From contig JAFYQI010000006.1 of NCBI GenBank assembly GCA_017547175.1, positions 1 through 64,000 on the forward strand: a stretch of DNA of 64,000 bases, written 5' to 3'. Source of the stretch: Alistipes sp. Its GTDB lineage: Bacteria > Bacteroidota > Bacteroidia > Bacteroidales > Rikenellaceae. The first letter of the stretch is position 1. Each line of letters begins with the position of its first letter. The notes beneath the pieces were generated by a model, which saw only the letters and a program-made list of their open reading frames with translations, was not told the origin of the DNA and ran no database searches. The position numbers and the translations under genes are program-made. This document shows positions 51,279-60,718 of this stretch, in pieces.

Positions 51279-51302
51279 AACCCCGACCGAATGGCCGGGG
51301 TT
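51279..51302 (-). terminator. Terminator after DksA/TraR-family gene
   Basis: Stem AACCCCGACC / GGCCGGGGTT with one mismatch, GAAT loop; T-rich tail on the minus strand. Confidence 0.78.
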
Positions 51303-51314
51303 ATGAAGTTCTTG

Positions 51315-51695
51315 TTACTTTTTGGCCATCTTGGCCTCAATACATTCTGTGGCGTGGGGTACCTTCATCAAACGCTCCTTCGGGATCAGCTTGCCGGTGG
51401 TTTTGCAGATGCCGTAGGTCTTATTCTCGATGCGTACCAATGCCATTTCGAGGTTGCGGATGAACTTCATCTGGTGCATGGCCAGACGGCCGTTCTCCTC
51501 CTTCGAAAGGGTCGCAGCACCCTCCTCGAGCACTTTATAGGTAGGCGATGTATCCTCCGTGTCGTTGCCCGACTGATGGGTGACTGCCGCGTGCAACAGC
51601 GCGTAATCGGCGCGTGCACTCTCCAATTTTTGCAAGATCAGCTCACGGAACTCAGCGAGTTCTGCATCGCTGTAACGGGTTCTCTCTTCAGCCAT
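51315..51695 (-). CDS. DksA/TraR-family protein lacking half of the zinc cysteines
   Basis: 126 residues, coiled-coil N-terminal part and a C-terminal TraR-type region GICKTTGKLIPKERL. Of the C4 set, Cys97 and Cys118 remain, while the second and fourth positions are Thr100 and Ala121. Bacteroidota members often show this, so it may fold without zinc. The family binds RNA polymerase in the secondary channel and alters the stringent response. Promoter at 51724-51755. Confidence 0.86.
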   Translation of the reverse strand: MAEERTRYSDAELAEFRELILQKLESARADYALLHAAVTHQSGNDTEDTSPTYKVLEEGAATLSKEENGRLAMHQMKFIRNLEMALVRIENKTYGICKTTGKLIPKERLMKVPHATECIEAKMAKK

Positions 51696-51723
51696 AGTCG
51701 TTGTAGGTCTATTGGTTATAATG

Positions 51724-51755
51724 TAAAATTACGCAAACTTTGTCATATAACCAAA
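51724..51755 (-). promoter_or_regulatory. Promoter of DksA/TraR-family gene
   Basis: Minus-strand TTTG (51755-51752), 20-bp spacer, TAATTTTA (51731-51724, one mismatch); leader of about 25 nt. Confidence 0.55.
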
Positions 51756-51817
51756 TTTTACGCCCAAAAATTGTGCCTGCGGGTAATGATTTGTAATCGA
51801 ATCTCGTTGTGAGGACG

Positions 51818-54800
51818 CTACAAGCGTGTTACAGCAATCTTGAGCGGCTCGTCGTCCAAATCGCTATCGACCACAACGGCACCCTGCGGATCCACCGACG
51901 ACTTGACCTCGACGGCCAGCGTCTGCTGTCCGATGTAGTCGGCCCATTGGCTCAACGATGCATCGATCACCTCTTTGCTTTCGATCTCGACACGAATCTT
52001 GTCCGTTACGGCAAAATCCGAATCCTTGCGGATGTTCTGGATACGATTCACCAACTCGCGGGCTACACCCTCACGCTTCAGTTCCTCCGTAACCGTGATG
52101 TCGAGCGCTACGGTCAACTTACCCTCCGTAGCCACCAACCATCCCGGCATATCCTCCGAGGTGATGATGAAGTCGGCGGGCGTTACCACGAGCTCCTCGC
52201 CCTCGATCGTGAGGCGGCTCTCCTCAGCGCTTTCGATAGCCGTAATTTGCTCCTGCGTGAACGATGCAAGCAGCGTAGCCATCTGCTTCGAATAGCGGGC
52301 GTAGCGCGTGCAGAAGTTCTTGAAGTTGAGCTTGATATGCTTGGTGATGATGCCGGTCGTATCGTGCAGCAGCTCGATGGCTTTCACGTTTACTTCGTTC
52401 ATGACCAAACCCTTGACAGCCTCGATGTGGGCAGCCATGGCGGTATCGAGTACCGGAATCATGATCTTCTGCAGCGGTTGACGTACCTTGATCGAAACCT
52501 TGCGACGCAGGGCCAAAACCATCGACGAAAGTTGCTGGGCGATGGCCATCATCTGCTCCAGATTGCTATCGATCAAAGCCTCGTCGGCCTTCGGGAAATC
52601 GGATACGTGTACCGAGCACTCGGTGTGGCGACCGCTGACCGCATTCAGATCCGTAAAGATGCGATCCGAAATGAAGGGTGCAAAGGGTGCAGCCAACTTA
52701 ACAACAGTCTCCAAGCAGGTGTAGAGGGTTTGGTAGGCAGCCAACTTATCCTCGGTCATCTCACCACCCCAGAAACGCTTGCGGTTCAGGCGGACATACC
52801 AGTTCGAAAGGTTCTCGCCCACAAACTCCTGAATGGCACGTGCTGCCGGCGTGGGATCGTAGTCCTCGAGGTAGCGCGTCACCTGCTTGACGAGCGAATT
52901 TAGCTCCGAGAGGATCCAACGGTCGATCTCGGGACGTGCCTCGATCTTCACCTCCTCTTCACGACCCGTGAAACCATCTACGTTGGCGTAGAGTACAAAG
53001 AACGAGTAGGTGTTGTAGAGCGTGCCGAAGAACTTGCGACGCACCTCATCCACACCCTCGCGGTCGAACTTGAGGTTGTCCCAAGGCTGCGAGTTCGAAA
53101 TCATGTACCAGCGCGTAGCATCGGCACCGTACTGCTTCAAGACCTCAAACGGATCGACGGCATTGCCCAAACGCTTCGACATCTTGTTGCCGTTCTTGTC
53201 GAGTACCAGACCGTTCGAGATGATGTGCTTGAAGGCTACCGAGTCGAAAAGCATGGTGGCCAGGGCGTGGAGCGTGAAGAACCAGCCACGCGTCTGGTCA
53301 ACACCCTCGGCTACGAAGTCGGCGGGATAAACCTGCATGAAGTCAGCCTTATTCTCGAACGGATAGTGCTGCTGTGCGTAGGGCATGGCACCCGAATCAA
53401 ACCAAACGTCGATCAGGTCGCTTTCGCGGCGCATCGGCTCACCCTTCGAAGAGGTGAGGATGATATTGTCTACATAGGGACGGTGCAGGTCGATATTCTC
53501 AACGGAATAGTTCTCCTTCGACATGTCGCCCACCTTGAACTTCGGGAAGGGATTCTCGGTCATGTGACCTGCCTCGATCGACTTCTCGATCTCGGTCATC
53601 AGCTCCTCAATCGAACCAATGCAGCGCACCTCCGAGCGATCCTCCGTCGCCCAAATCGGCAGCGGAGTACCCCAGAAGCGCGAACGCGAGAGGTTCCAGT
53701 CGTTCAGGTTCTCCAACCACTTGCCAAAGCGGCCCGTACCGGTCGACTCGGGCTTCCATTGAATCGTCTTATTCAGCTCGATCATGCGCTCCTTCATGGC
53801 CGTCGAACGGATAAACCACGAATCGAGCGGGTAGTAGAGTACCGGCTTGTCCGTACGCCAGCAGTGGGGATAGTTGTGCACATGCTTCTCGATCTTGAAG
53901 GCCTTGTTTGCCTCCTTGAGTCGAATGGCGATATAGACATCAAGGGTCTCGGCAGCGGCAGCTGCCTTCTCGTCATACTTACCATCGGGATTGAACTGCG
54001 GGTCGTAGGCGTTCTTGACGTAGCGACCGGCATACTCGCCGTAGGTCGCGGTGTCCACACACTGTGCAACAAACTGCTCGTCCAACTCGTCGATGAGGTA
54101 GAACTTACCCGTCAAATCGACCATCGGACGCGTCTCACCACGCTTGTTAATGAGGTAGAGCGAGGGGATGCCTGCGGCACGAGCCACAAAGGCGTCGTCC
54201 GCACCGAACGTGGGTGCGATATGTACGATACCCGTACCATCCTCGGTCGTTACATAGTCGCCAGAGATCACACGGAAGGCCTTCTCCGAGGCTACCTGCC
54301 ACTGCTTGTCGCCGACCATCTCTACGGGCTTCACCCAAGGAATGAGCTGCTTGTAGTGCATGCCTACGAGGTCCGTACCCTTATACTCGCCAACCACGCG
54401 ATAGGGAATTAACTTGTCGCCCGGTTTGTAATCCTCCAGCTGTAAATCGGCAGCCTTGGGGTTGAAGTGGCTGTTGATCAGCGCCTTGGCTACGACAACC
54501 GTCATCTTCTCACCCGTGTATCCGTTGTAGGTCTGTACGGCTACATAGTCGATCTTCGGGCCTACGCAGAGCGCCGTATTCGAAGGCAGCGTCCACGGAG
54601 TCGTGGTCCAAGCGATGAAGTAGGGCGTACCCCACTCGGTCATCTCGGGCTTCGGATCCACCATCTTGAACTGAGCCACCATCGTGGTATCTTTCACGTC
54701 GCGGTAGCATCCGGGCTGGTTCAACTCGTGCGTCGAGAGGCCGGTACCGGCTGCGGGCGAGTAGGGCTGAATCGTATAACCTTTGTACAACAGCCCCTTC

Positions 54801-55303
54801 TCGTAGAGCTGCTTGAGCATCCACCACAGGGTCTCGATGTATTTGTTGTCGTAGGTGATGTAGGGATCCTGCATATTGACCCAATAACCCATCTTGCGCG
54901 TGAGATCCTCCCATACGCCCGTGAACTCCATCACAGCCTCGCGGCAGGTGCGGTTGTACTCCTCGATCGTGATCGTCTTGCCAATATCCTCCTTCGTGAT
55001 ACCGAGCTTCTTCTCCACACCCAACTCAACGGGCAGACCGTGCGTATCCCAACCGGCTTTGCGGTGTACCTGATAACCCTGCTGCGTCTTGTAGCGGCAG
55101 AAGACATCCTTGATGGTACGAGCCATTACGTGGTGAATACCCGGCATACCGTTTGCCGAGGGGGGACCCTCAAAGAAGACAAACGAGGGGTGTCCCTCGC
55201 GGGTCGAAAGACTCTTTTCGAAGGTGTTATCCTCATCCCAACGGGCGAGCACCTCGTCTGCGATCTTGGCTAAATCCAAGCCTTTGTACTCCTTGAATTT
55301 CAT
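51818..55303 (-). CDS. ileS: Isoleucyl-tRNA synthetase
   Basis: 1161 residues, class I synthetase. HIGH-equivalent GMPGIHHVMAR, editing domain (CP1) with TTPWTLPSNTAL, KMSKR in NGNKMSKRLGNAVDPF, anticodon-binding region with WDNLKFDREGVDEV. Long C-terminal region of the eukaryote-like (type 2) IleRS group, as in many Bacteroidota. Charges tRNA-Ile. TATCTTTG at 55345-55352 is its -7 element. Confidence 0.97.
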   Translation of the reverse strand: MKFKEYKGLDLAKIADEVLARWDEDNTFEKSLSTREGHPSFVFFEGPPSANGMPGIHHVMARTIKDVFCRYKTQQGYQVHRKAGWDTHGLPVELGVEKKLGITKEDIGKTITIEEYNRTCREAVMEFTGVWEDLTRKMGYWVNMQDPYITYDNKYIETLWWMLKQLYEKGLLYKGYTIQPYSPAAGTGLSTHELNQPGCYRDVKDTTMVAQFKMVDPKPEMTEWGTPYFIAWTTTPWTLPSNTALCVGPKIDYVAVQTYNGYTGEKMTVVVAKALINSHFNPKAADLQLEDYKPGDKLIPYRVVGEYKGTDLVGMHYKQLIPWVKPVEMVGDKQWQVASEKAFRVISGDYVTTEDGTGIVHIAPTFGADDAFVARAAGIPSLYLINKRGETRPMVDLTGKFYLIDELDEQFVAQCVDTATYGEYAGRYVKNAYDPQFNPDGKYDEKAAAAAETLDVYIAIRLKEANKAFKIEKHVHNYPHCWRTDKPVLYYPLDSWFIRSTAMKERMIELNKTIQWKPESTGTGRFGKWLENLNDWNLSRSRFWGTPLPIWATEDRSEVRCIGSIEELMTEIEKSIEAGHMTENPFPKFKVGDMSKENYSVENIDLHRPYVDNIILTSSKGEPMRRESDLIDVWFDSGAMPYAQQHYPFENKADFMQVYPADFVAEGVDQTRGWFFTLHALATMLFDSVAFKHIISNGLVLDKNGNKMSKRLGNAVDPFEVLKQYGADATRWYMISNSQPWDNLKFDREGVDEVRRKFFGTLYNTYSFFVLYANVDGFTGREEEVKIEARPEIDRWILSELNSLVKQVTRYLEDYDPTPAARAIQEFVGENLSNWYVRLNRKRFWGGEMTEDKLAAYQTLYTCLETVVKLAAPFAPFISDRIFTDLNAVSGRHTECSVHVSDFPKADEALIDSNLEQMMAIAQQLSSMVLALRRKVSIKVRQPLQKIMIPVLDTAMAAHIEAVKGLVMNEVNVKAIELLHDTTGIITKHIKLNFKNFCTRYARYSKQMATLLASFTQEQITAIESAEESRLTIEGEELVVTPADFIITSEDMPGWLVATEGKLTVALDITVTEELKREGVARELVNRIQNIRKDSDFAVTDKIRVEIESKEVIDASLSQWADYIGQQTLAVEVKSSVDPQGAVVVDSDLDDEPLKIAVTRL

Positions 55304-55344
55304 GGTTATATTGTGTGTTTTATTCGATAATCTGCTTTAACGGA

Positions 55345-55352
55345 CAAAGATA
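55345..55352 (-). promoter_or_regulatory. -7 element of ileS promoter
   Basis: Minus-strand TATCTTTG with TTTT at 20 bp upstream; leader about 35 nt. No T-box-like structure is seen. Confidence 0.55.
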
Positions 55353-55430
55353 CGAAAATGAATTAAAAATCGAAAATTAAACATTAAAAAATAGTGGGGA
55401 AGGTGGGAAGGTGAGAGGGGCGTAAAAGGT

Positions 55431-55463
55431 AAAAAAGGCGTGAAGGGATTTTCCCTTCACGCC
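55431..55463 (-). terminator. Terminator after MsbA-like gene
   Basis: Perfect 11-bp stem GGCGTGAAGGG / CCCTTCACGCC, 5-nt loop, followed by six T on the minus strand. Confidence 0.88.
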
Positions 55464-55513
55464 CTTTAGGCTCTTCACACCTTTAATTTTTCATGTTGTA
55501 TTGTGCTGGTGCT

Positions 55514-57343
55514 TTACGCAAAGCTCTGCATTTCGATCAGGTGGGCATAGATGCCGCCCTGCTTCACGAGTTCCTCGTGCGTACCCGCTTCGGCAATCTT
55601 ACCCTCGCTTACAACCAGGATCTTATCGGCTCCTTGGATGGTCGAGAGACGGTGAGCGATGACGATCGACGTGCGACCTTCGAGCAGCTTGTTCAACGCC
55701 TCCTGCACGAGCTTTTCGCTCTCGGTATCGAGTGCCGAGGTGGCCTCGTCTAGGATCAGAATTTCGGGATTCTTCAGCACGGCACGTGCAATCGAAAGTC
55801 GCTGACGCTGACCGCCCGAGAGTTTCGAGCCACGATCGCCGATATTGGTGTTGTACCCCTCGGGTGACTGCTCGATAAATTCGTGGGCGTTGGCAATGCG
55901 GGCCGCAGCTACGATCTCTTCATGCGTGGCCGTCGGCTTACCCATGCGGAGGTTGCCCTCGATTGTGTCGTTGAAGAGCACGGTCTCCTGCGCTACGATG
56001 CTCATGTGGGCGCGCAGCGACTCCTGCGTGTAGGCTGAGAGGGGTACGCCGTCGATCAAAATCTCGCCCTGCTGCGGATCGTAGAAGCGGGGAATGAGCT
56101 CCGAGAGGGTCGATTTACCACCACCCGAAGGACCGACCAAGGCGACCGTCTCACCACGTTTGATCTCGAACGAAACGCCACCGATTACCTCGCGGCTAGC
56201 ATCGTACGAGAAATGTACGTTGCGCAATTCGATCTTCTCTTTCAACCCCTCAAACTCGCGAGCATTGGGGCTGTCTTCGATCGAGGGACGTGCGTCGATG
56301 ATCTCGAAGATACGTTCACCGGCTGCAATACCCTGGTTGATGTTGGCAAATTGATCCACGAAGTGGCGTACGGGACGTGTGATTTGCGAGAAGATGGCCA
56401 CGAAGGCGATGAACGAGCCCGGGTCGAGCGAGCCGTTGCCGACCAAAATACCACCGAAGACCAGCACGACACCCACGGCCGAGATGCCCAGGAACTCACT
56501 CATGGGCGAGGCCAACTGTTGGCGACGAGCCATCGAAAGGGTCAACTCGGCAACATCGGAATTGATGTGGAAAAAGCCACGCTTTACATACTCCGTGGCG
56601 TTGTAGCTCTTGATGACCTTCACGCCGGCTAGCGATTCGTCGAGTGCCGATACCATCTCGCCCAGGCGTTGCTGGTTGGTGCGAGCCGGATGGCGCAGAC
56701 GCTTCACGATGCTGCCAATCAAGAGGGCCACCAGCGGCAGGAACAGGACCGAGAAGATCGACAGCTCCCACGAGAGCATGATCATCATAGCAATGTAACC
56801 GATGATGAGGAACGGCTCACGGAAGGCCACGAGCAGTGTGTTTGTGATGCAGAACTGCACGACATTCACATCGGCCGTGATGCGCGAAATGATGTCGCCC
56901 TTCTGCTGATCACTGAAGTAGCCCACGTGCATATCCATCACGCGCGAGAACATCTCGTCACGCATGCGCTGCAGCGTGCGGGCACGCATCGACTCAACAG
57001 TCCAGGCTCCGAGGTAGCGGAACAGGTTGCTCAAGAAACTGATAAAAATCGTGAATAAGGCCAACATGATGAGTACCTTCTGGCGGTCGTACTCGGGGTA
57101 GATCATCGAGTACATGTAGTTGAAGAAGGTGGTCAGGTACTCCGTGTTGAACTCCATCGGTGGTAACTCGGTGACGCGCTCGAACGTATAGTCGGGGTCG
57201 AACATCGTGTTCATGATCGGGACGATCAACACGAAGGTCAGCGAGTTGAAGATCGCATAAAAGAGCGAATAGAAAAAGTAGGGTATTGCGTACTTTTCGA
57301 TCGGGCGGGCAAAGCCCAAAAGTCGAAGGTAGGTCTTAAACAT
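55514..57343 (-). CDS. ABC exporter, MsbA-like lipid/multidrug type
   Basis: 609 residues: an ABC_membrane half with six helices and an NBD with Walker A GPSGGGKST, signature LSGGQRQ, Walker B ILILDEATSALD and the H-loop IAHRLSTI. The fusion of both halves and lack of peptidase domain fit MsbA-like homodimeric exporters, which flip lipid A or other amphiphiles. Could also be a multidrug exporter. The promoter at 57369-57399 is consensus. Confidence 0.92.
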   Translation of the reverse strand: MFKTYLRLLGFARPIEKYAIPYFFYSLFYAIFNSLTFVLIVPIMNTMFDPDYTFERVTELPPMEFNTEYLTTFFNYMYSMIYPEYDRQKVLIMLALFTIFISFLSNLFRYLGAWTVESMRARTLQRMRDEMFSRVMDMHVGYFSDQQKGDIISRITADVNVVQFCITNTLLVAFREPFLIIGYIAMMIMLSWELSIFSVLFLPLVALLIGSIVKRLRHPARTNQQRLGEMVSALDESLAGVKVIKSYNATEYVKRGFFHINSDVAELTLSMARRQQLASPMSEFLGISAVGVVLVFGGILVGNGSLDPGSFIAFVAIFSQITRPVRHFVDQFANINQGIAAGERIFEIIDARPSIEDSPNAREFEGLKEKIELRNVHFSYDASREVIGGVSFEIKRGETVALVGPSGGGKSTLSELIPRFYDPQQGEILIDGVPLSAYTQESLRAHMSIVAQETVLFNDTIEGNLRMGKPTATHEEIVAAARIANAHEFIEQSPEGYNTNIGDRGSKLSGGQRQRLSIARAVLKNPEILILDEATSALDTESEKLVQEALNKLLEGRTSIVIAHRLSTIQGADKILVVSEGKIAEAGTHEELVKQGGIYAHLIEMQSFA

Positions 57344-57368
57344 GGCTGGTTACGGCTTTCTTATTCAG

Positions 57369-57399
57369 CAAATATAACATTTTTTTTGCACGTTTGCAA
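57369..57399 (-). promoter_or_regulatory. Promoter of MsbA-like gene
   Basis: Minus-strand TTG (57399-57397), 20-bp spacer, TATATTTG (57376-57369), about 26 bp before the ATG at 57343. Confidence 0.7.
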
Positions 57400-57410
57400 C
57401 TTTCGGTGCG

Positions 57411-57863
57411 TTACTCGGGCTGATAACCACTATCTTCGAGTAAATGTTGACCATTGGCCGCCGCTACGGCCAGCTGGTCGCAGCGGTTGTTCTCGATCGT
57501 ATCGGCATGACCCTTGACCCAGATGAAACGGACATGGTGGCGACGGTAGATGCGCAAAAAACGCATCCAAAGATCGGGGTTTTTCTTGCCCTGGAAGCGT
57601 TTTTTCTCCCAACCGAACACCCATCCTTTCGTCACGGCATCGATCACATACTTAGAGTCGGAATAGAGCGTCACCTGTGAGCCCTCTTTTTTCAAGGCTT
57701 CGAGGGCGACACATACGGCCAGGAGCTCCATGCGGTTGTTGGTCGTAAGGCGATAGCCTTGCGAAATCTCCTTGCGATAGGGCCCTGCCAACAAGACACA
57801 TCCGAAGCCGCCGGGCCCGGGATTGCCCAACGACGAACCGTCGGTATAGATCGTGATCTCCAC
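57411..57863 (-). CDS. rnhA: Ribonuclease HI
   Basis: 150 residues with the full DEDD site: Asp8 in YTDGSSLGNPG, Glu46 in NNRMELLA, Asp69 in YSDSKYV, Asp129 in CDQLA, and His119 in KGHAD. Length equals E. coli RNase HI (155), without N-terminal HBD. It cuts RNA in RNA-DNA hybrids, for example R-loops and primers. Confidence 0.96.
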   Translation of the reverse strand: MEITIYTDGSSLGNPGPGGFGCVLLAGPYRKEISQGYRLTTNNRMELLAVCVALEALKKEGSQVTLYSDSKYVIDAVTKGWVFGWEKKRFQGKKNPDLWMRFLRIYRRHHVRFIWVKGHADTIENNRCDQLAVAAANGQHLLEDSGYQPE

Positions 57864-57881
57864 TGTGTGTAATTAAACGTA

Positions 57882-57919
57882 AAATTGGGGTGAGCGGTGT
57901 TATCTCGTCACCCCAATTT
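57882..57919 (-). terminator. Terminator after valS
   Basis: Perfect 12-bp stem AAATTGGGGTGA / TCACCCCAATTT with a 14-nt loop. The T-tail is short. rnhA lies 18 bp downstream and may depend on read-through or a promoter I could not find. Confidence 0.75.
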
Positions 57920-57947
57920 CGTGTTACATATCGAATTGTTCGAATGC

Positions 57948-60572
57948 CTATTTCAGGGCAGCAAGCTGCTCCTTGATGGCGGCAATCTTGGCCTCGGCAT
58001 CGGCCTGCTTGGCACGCTCGTTGGCAACCACCTTTTCGGGGGCGTTCTGTACGAAACGCTCGTTCGAAAGCTTGGCCATGACGCTCTTCAAGAAGCCCTC
58101 GTAGTACTTCAGATCCTCCTCGAGCTTCTTCACCTCGGCCTCCGTGTCGATCATGCCGGCCAGCGGTACAAAGTACTGCGTGGTTTTCACGATGAAGGCG
58201 GCAGCCGTCGGATCCTTTTCGGTCGTAGGCTCAATGGCCGTCAAATTGGCCAGCTTGCTTACCACGGGGGCAAACTCGGCAGGGTAGTTCTCATCGGCAA
58301 CCACCTTGAGCGTGAGCTGCTCCTTTTGCGGAAGATTCTTTTGGTTGCGAATGTTGCGCACGGCCGAAATTACCTCGCGCGCCAATTCGAAGCGGGCCAA
58401 GAGCTGGCCATTCTCCTCCGTAGCGGTCGGCATCGGCGCTACGCAGATCGATTCACCCTCTGCACGCGGGGCGAGATCCTGCCAGATCTCCTCCGTAATG
58501 AAGGGCATGAAGGGGTGCAACATGCGCATCAGGGCGTCGAAGAAGCTCTTCGTAGCCTCCATCGTGGCAGCGTCAATCGGCTCACCATAGGCGGGCTTCA
58601 CCATCTCGAGGTACATGCCGCTAAACTCGTCCCAGAAGAGCTTGTAGAGGGTCATGCAGGCCTCCGAGATGCGATACTGACCGAAGTCGGCCTCTACCTC
58701 GCGGAGCGTGCGGCAGAGCGTCTCGTGGAACCACTCGACAGCCAGACGGTTGCAGGCAGGCTGCTCCATCTGCTTGACCTCCCAACCGTTTACGAGGCGG
58801 TAGGCGTTCCAGATCTTGTTGCCGAAATTGCGACCCTGCTCGCAGAGTGCCTCATCGAACATCACGTCGTTACCAGCCGACGACGACATGAGCATCGCCA
58901 GACGTACACCGTCAGCACCATACTTCTCGATCAAATCGAGCGGGTCGGGCGAGTTGCCCAGCTGCTTCGACATCTTGCGACCGATCTTGTCACGCACGAT
59001 ACCCGTGAAGTAAACGTTGCGGAAGGGCTCGGCCGAGCGATACTCGTAACCGGCCATGATCATACGGGCTACCCAGAAGAAGATGATATCGGGACCCGTT
59101 ACCAGATCGTTGGTCGGGTAGTAGTAGCGAATCTCCTCGTTGTCGGGATTGCGGATGCCGTCGAATACCGAGATGGGCCACAGCCACGACGAGAACCACG
59201 TATCGAGTACATCCTCGTCCTGACGCAGATCGCTCAACTCGAGCGTCTCATCGCCCGACTTGGCGCGTGCCTTCTCCAGGGCCTCCTCGGCCGTCAGGGC
59301 TACCACGTAGCCGCCCTTCGGGAGGTAGTAGGCCGGAATACGCTGACCCCACCACAATTGACGCGAGATGCACCAATCCTTGATGTTCTCCATCCAGTGG
59401 CGGTAGGTGTTCTTATATTTCTCGGGTACGAAACGGATAATATCCTCCAATACGGCCTTCGTGGCGGGCTTGGCGATCTCCTGCATCGAGAGGAACCACT
59501 GCATCGAGAGCTTCGGCTCGATGGCTACACCCGTACGCTCCGAATAGCCTACGTTGTTCGTGTAGTCCTCGGTCTTCTCCAGCAGGCCGGCCTCCAGCAG
59601 GTCCTTCTCGATCTGCTTGCGCAACTCGAAGCGATCCATGCCGACGTAAATACCCACCTTGTCGTTGATCGTGCCGTCGTCGTTGAAGATGTCGATCGTC
59701 TCGAGGTTGTACTTCTCGCCCAGCATGTAGTCGTTTACGTCGTGGGCGGGGGTTACCTTCAGGGCACCCGTACCAAACTCGATGTCGACATACTCGTCGC
59801 GGATCACCGGGATCGAACGACCTACTAAAGGTACAATCACGCGAGCCTCGGGGGCGAGGTGCTGGTAACGCGGGTCGTTCGGATTTACGCAAAGCGCCGT
59901 GTCACCCAGAATGGTTTCCGGACGGGTCGTAGCCACAATCAGCGCCTCATCCGAGCCCTCTACCTTGTAACGCAGGTAGTAGAGCTTGCCGTGCGACTCC
60001 TTGAAGATCACCTCCTCATCCGAGAGGGCCGTCTTAGCCGAGGGATCCCAGTTTACCATGCGTACACCGCGGTAGATCTTGCCCTTCTCGTACAGATCGC
60101 AGAAGACGCGCAGTACGCTTTCGGTGCGCTCATCGTCCATCGTGAAGCAGGTGCGATCCCAGTCGCACGAAGCACCCAGTTTGCGCAGCTGCTTGAGAAT
60201 AACACCACCGTACTTCTCTTTCCACTCCCAAGCGTACTTCAAGAACTCCTCACGCGTCAGGTCGGCCTTTTTGATACCCTGCTCGTGGAGCATGGCAACC
60301 ACTTTGGCCTCCGTAGCAATCGAGGCATGGTCCATACCCGGGACCCAGCAGGCATTCTTGCCCGACATACGGGCACGGCGAATCAGCACATCCTGCAACG
60401 TGTTGTTGAGCATATGGCCCATGTGAAGCATACCCGTTACGTTGGGGGGCGGAATGACGATCGTATAGGGTTCGCGATGGTCGGGCTCCGAGTGGAACAG
60501 ACCCTTGTCGATCCACGACTGATACCATTTGGCCTCCAGCTGTTGAGGCGTGTACTTGTCTGCGATTTGCAT
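57948..60572 (-). CDS. valS: Valyl-tRNA synthetase
   Basis: 874 residues. HIGH-equivalent [10 protein letters not shown] after VIPPPNV, editing domain with [20 protein letters not shown] in [16 protein letters not shown], and a C-terminal coiled-coil arm ([20 protein letters not shown]) that contacts the tRNA. Charges tRNA-Val. Length is usual for the family. Confidence 0.97.
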   Translation of the reverse strand: MQIADKYTPQQLEAKWYQSWIDKGLFHSEPDHREPYTIVIPPPNVTGMLHMGHMLNNTLQDVLIRRARMSGKNACWVPGMDHASIATEAKVVAMLHEQGIKKADLTREEFLKYAWEWKEKYGGVILKQLRKLGASCDWDRTCFTMDDERTESVLRVFCDLYEKGKIYRGVRMVNWDPSAKTALSDEEVIFKESHGKLYYLRYKVEGSDEALIVATTRPETILGDTALCVNPNDPRYQHLAPEARVIVPLVGRSIPVIRDEYVDIEFGTGALKVTPAHDVNDYMLGEKYNLETIDIFNDDGTINDKVGIYVGMDRFELRKQIEKDLLEAGLLEKTEDYTNNVGYSERTGVAIEPKLSMQWFLSMQEIAKPATKAVLEDIIRFVPEKYKNTYRHWMENIKDWCISRQLWWGQRIPAYYLPKGGYVVALTAEEALEKARAKSGDETLELSDLRQDEDVLDTWFSSWLWPISVFDGIRNPDNEEIRYYYPTNDLVTGPDIIFFWVARMIMAGYEYRSAEPFRNVYFTGIVRDKIGRKMSKQLGNSPDPLDLIEKYGADGVRLAMLMSSSAGNDVMFDEALCEQGRNFGNKIWNAYRLVNGWEVKQMEQPACNRLAVEWFHETLCRTLREVEADFGQYRISEACMTLYKLFWDEFSGMYLEMVKPAYGEPIDAATMEATKSFFDALMRMLHPFMPFITEEIWQDLAPRAEGESICVAPMPTATEENGQLLARFELAREVISAVRNIRNQKNLPQKEQLTLKVVADENYPAEFAPVVSKLANLTAIEPTTEKDPTAAAFIVKTTQYFVPLAGMIDTEAEVKKLEEDLKYYEGFLKSVMAKLSNERFVQNAPEKVVANERAKQADAEAKIAAIKEQLAALK

Positions 60573-60635
60573 AGTTTATCGGATAAAAAAGCGTTTATTT
60601 TTCGTCGTTAAGTCGGTTTTGGCCGATTTAAGGTG

Positions 60636-60643
60636 CAAAGTTA
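60636..60643 (-). promoter_or_regulatory. -7 element of valS promoter
   Basis: Minus-strand TAACTTTG, 63 bp before the valS ATG. A small inverted repeat (AAGTCGG / CCGATTT, 60610-60629) lies in the leader. Confidence 0.5.
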
Positions 60644-60687
60644 TTAACAATCTGCCAAAGTTGAAATAAAAACGAAAGAAATTTCGT

Positions 60688-60695
60688 TACCTTTG
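60688..60695 (+). promoter_or_regulatory. -7 element of lon promoter
   Basis: TACCTTTG 23 bp before the lon ATG at 60719; a TTG sits 24 bp further upstream (spacer longer than usual). No heat-shock-type element is seen. Confidence 0.5.
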
Positions 60696-60718
60696 TGCCG
60701 TTATATCGTAAGAAAAGT

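Noticed and set aside
51815..51827. Small palindrome ACGCT-ACA-AGCGT over the ileS stop codon
   Set aside because: Only five base pairs with no T-tract; likely chance. No other ileS terminator was found.
57897..59828. 643-codon plus-strand open frame opposite valS
   Set aside because: Complement of valS, which carries intact HIGH and KMSKS motifs; long antisense frames are expected at this GC content and codon bias.
60572..60643. T-box or other riboswitch in the valS leader
   Set aside because: Leader is only about 60 nt with one small hairpin, no T-box sequence; too short for a known aptamer.
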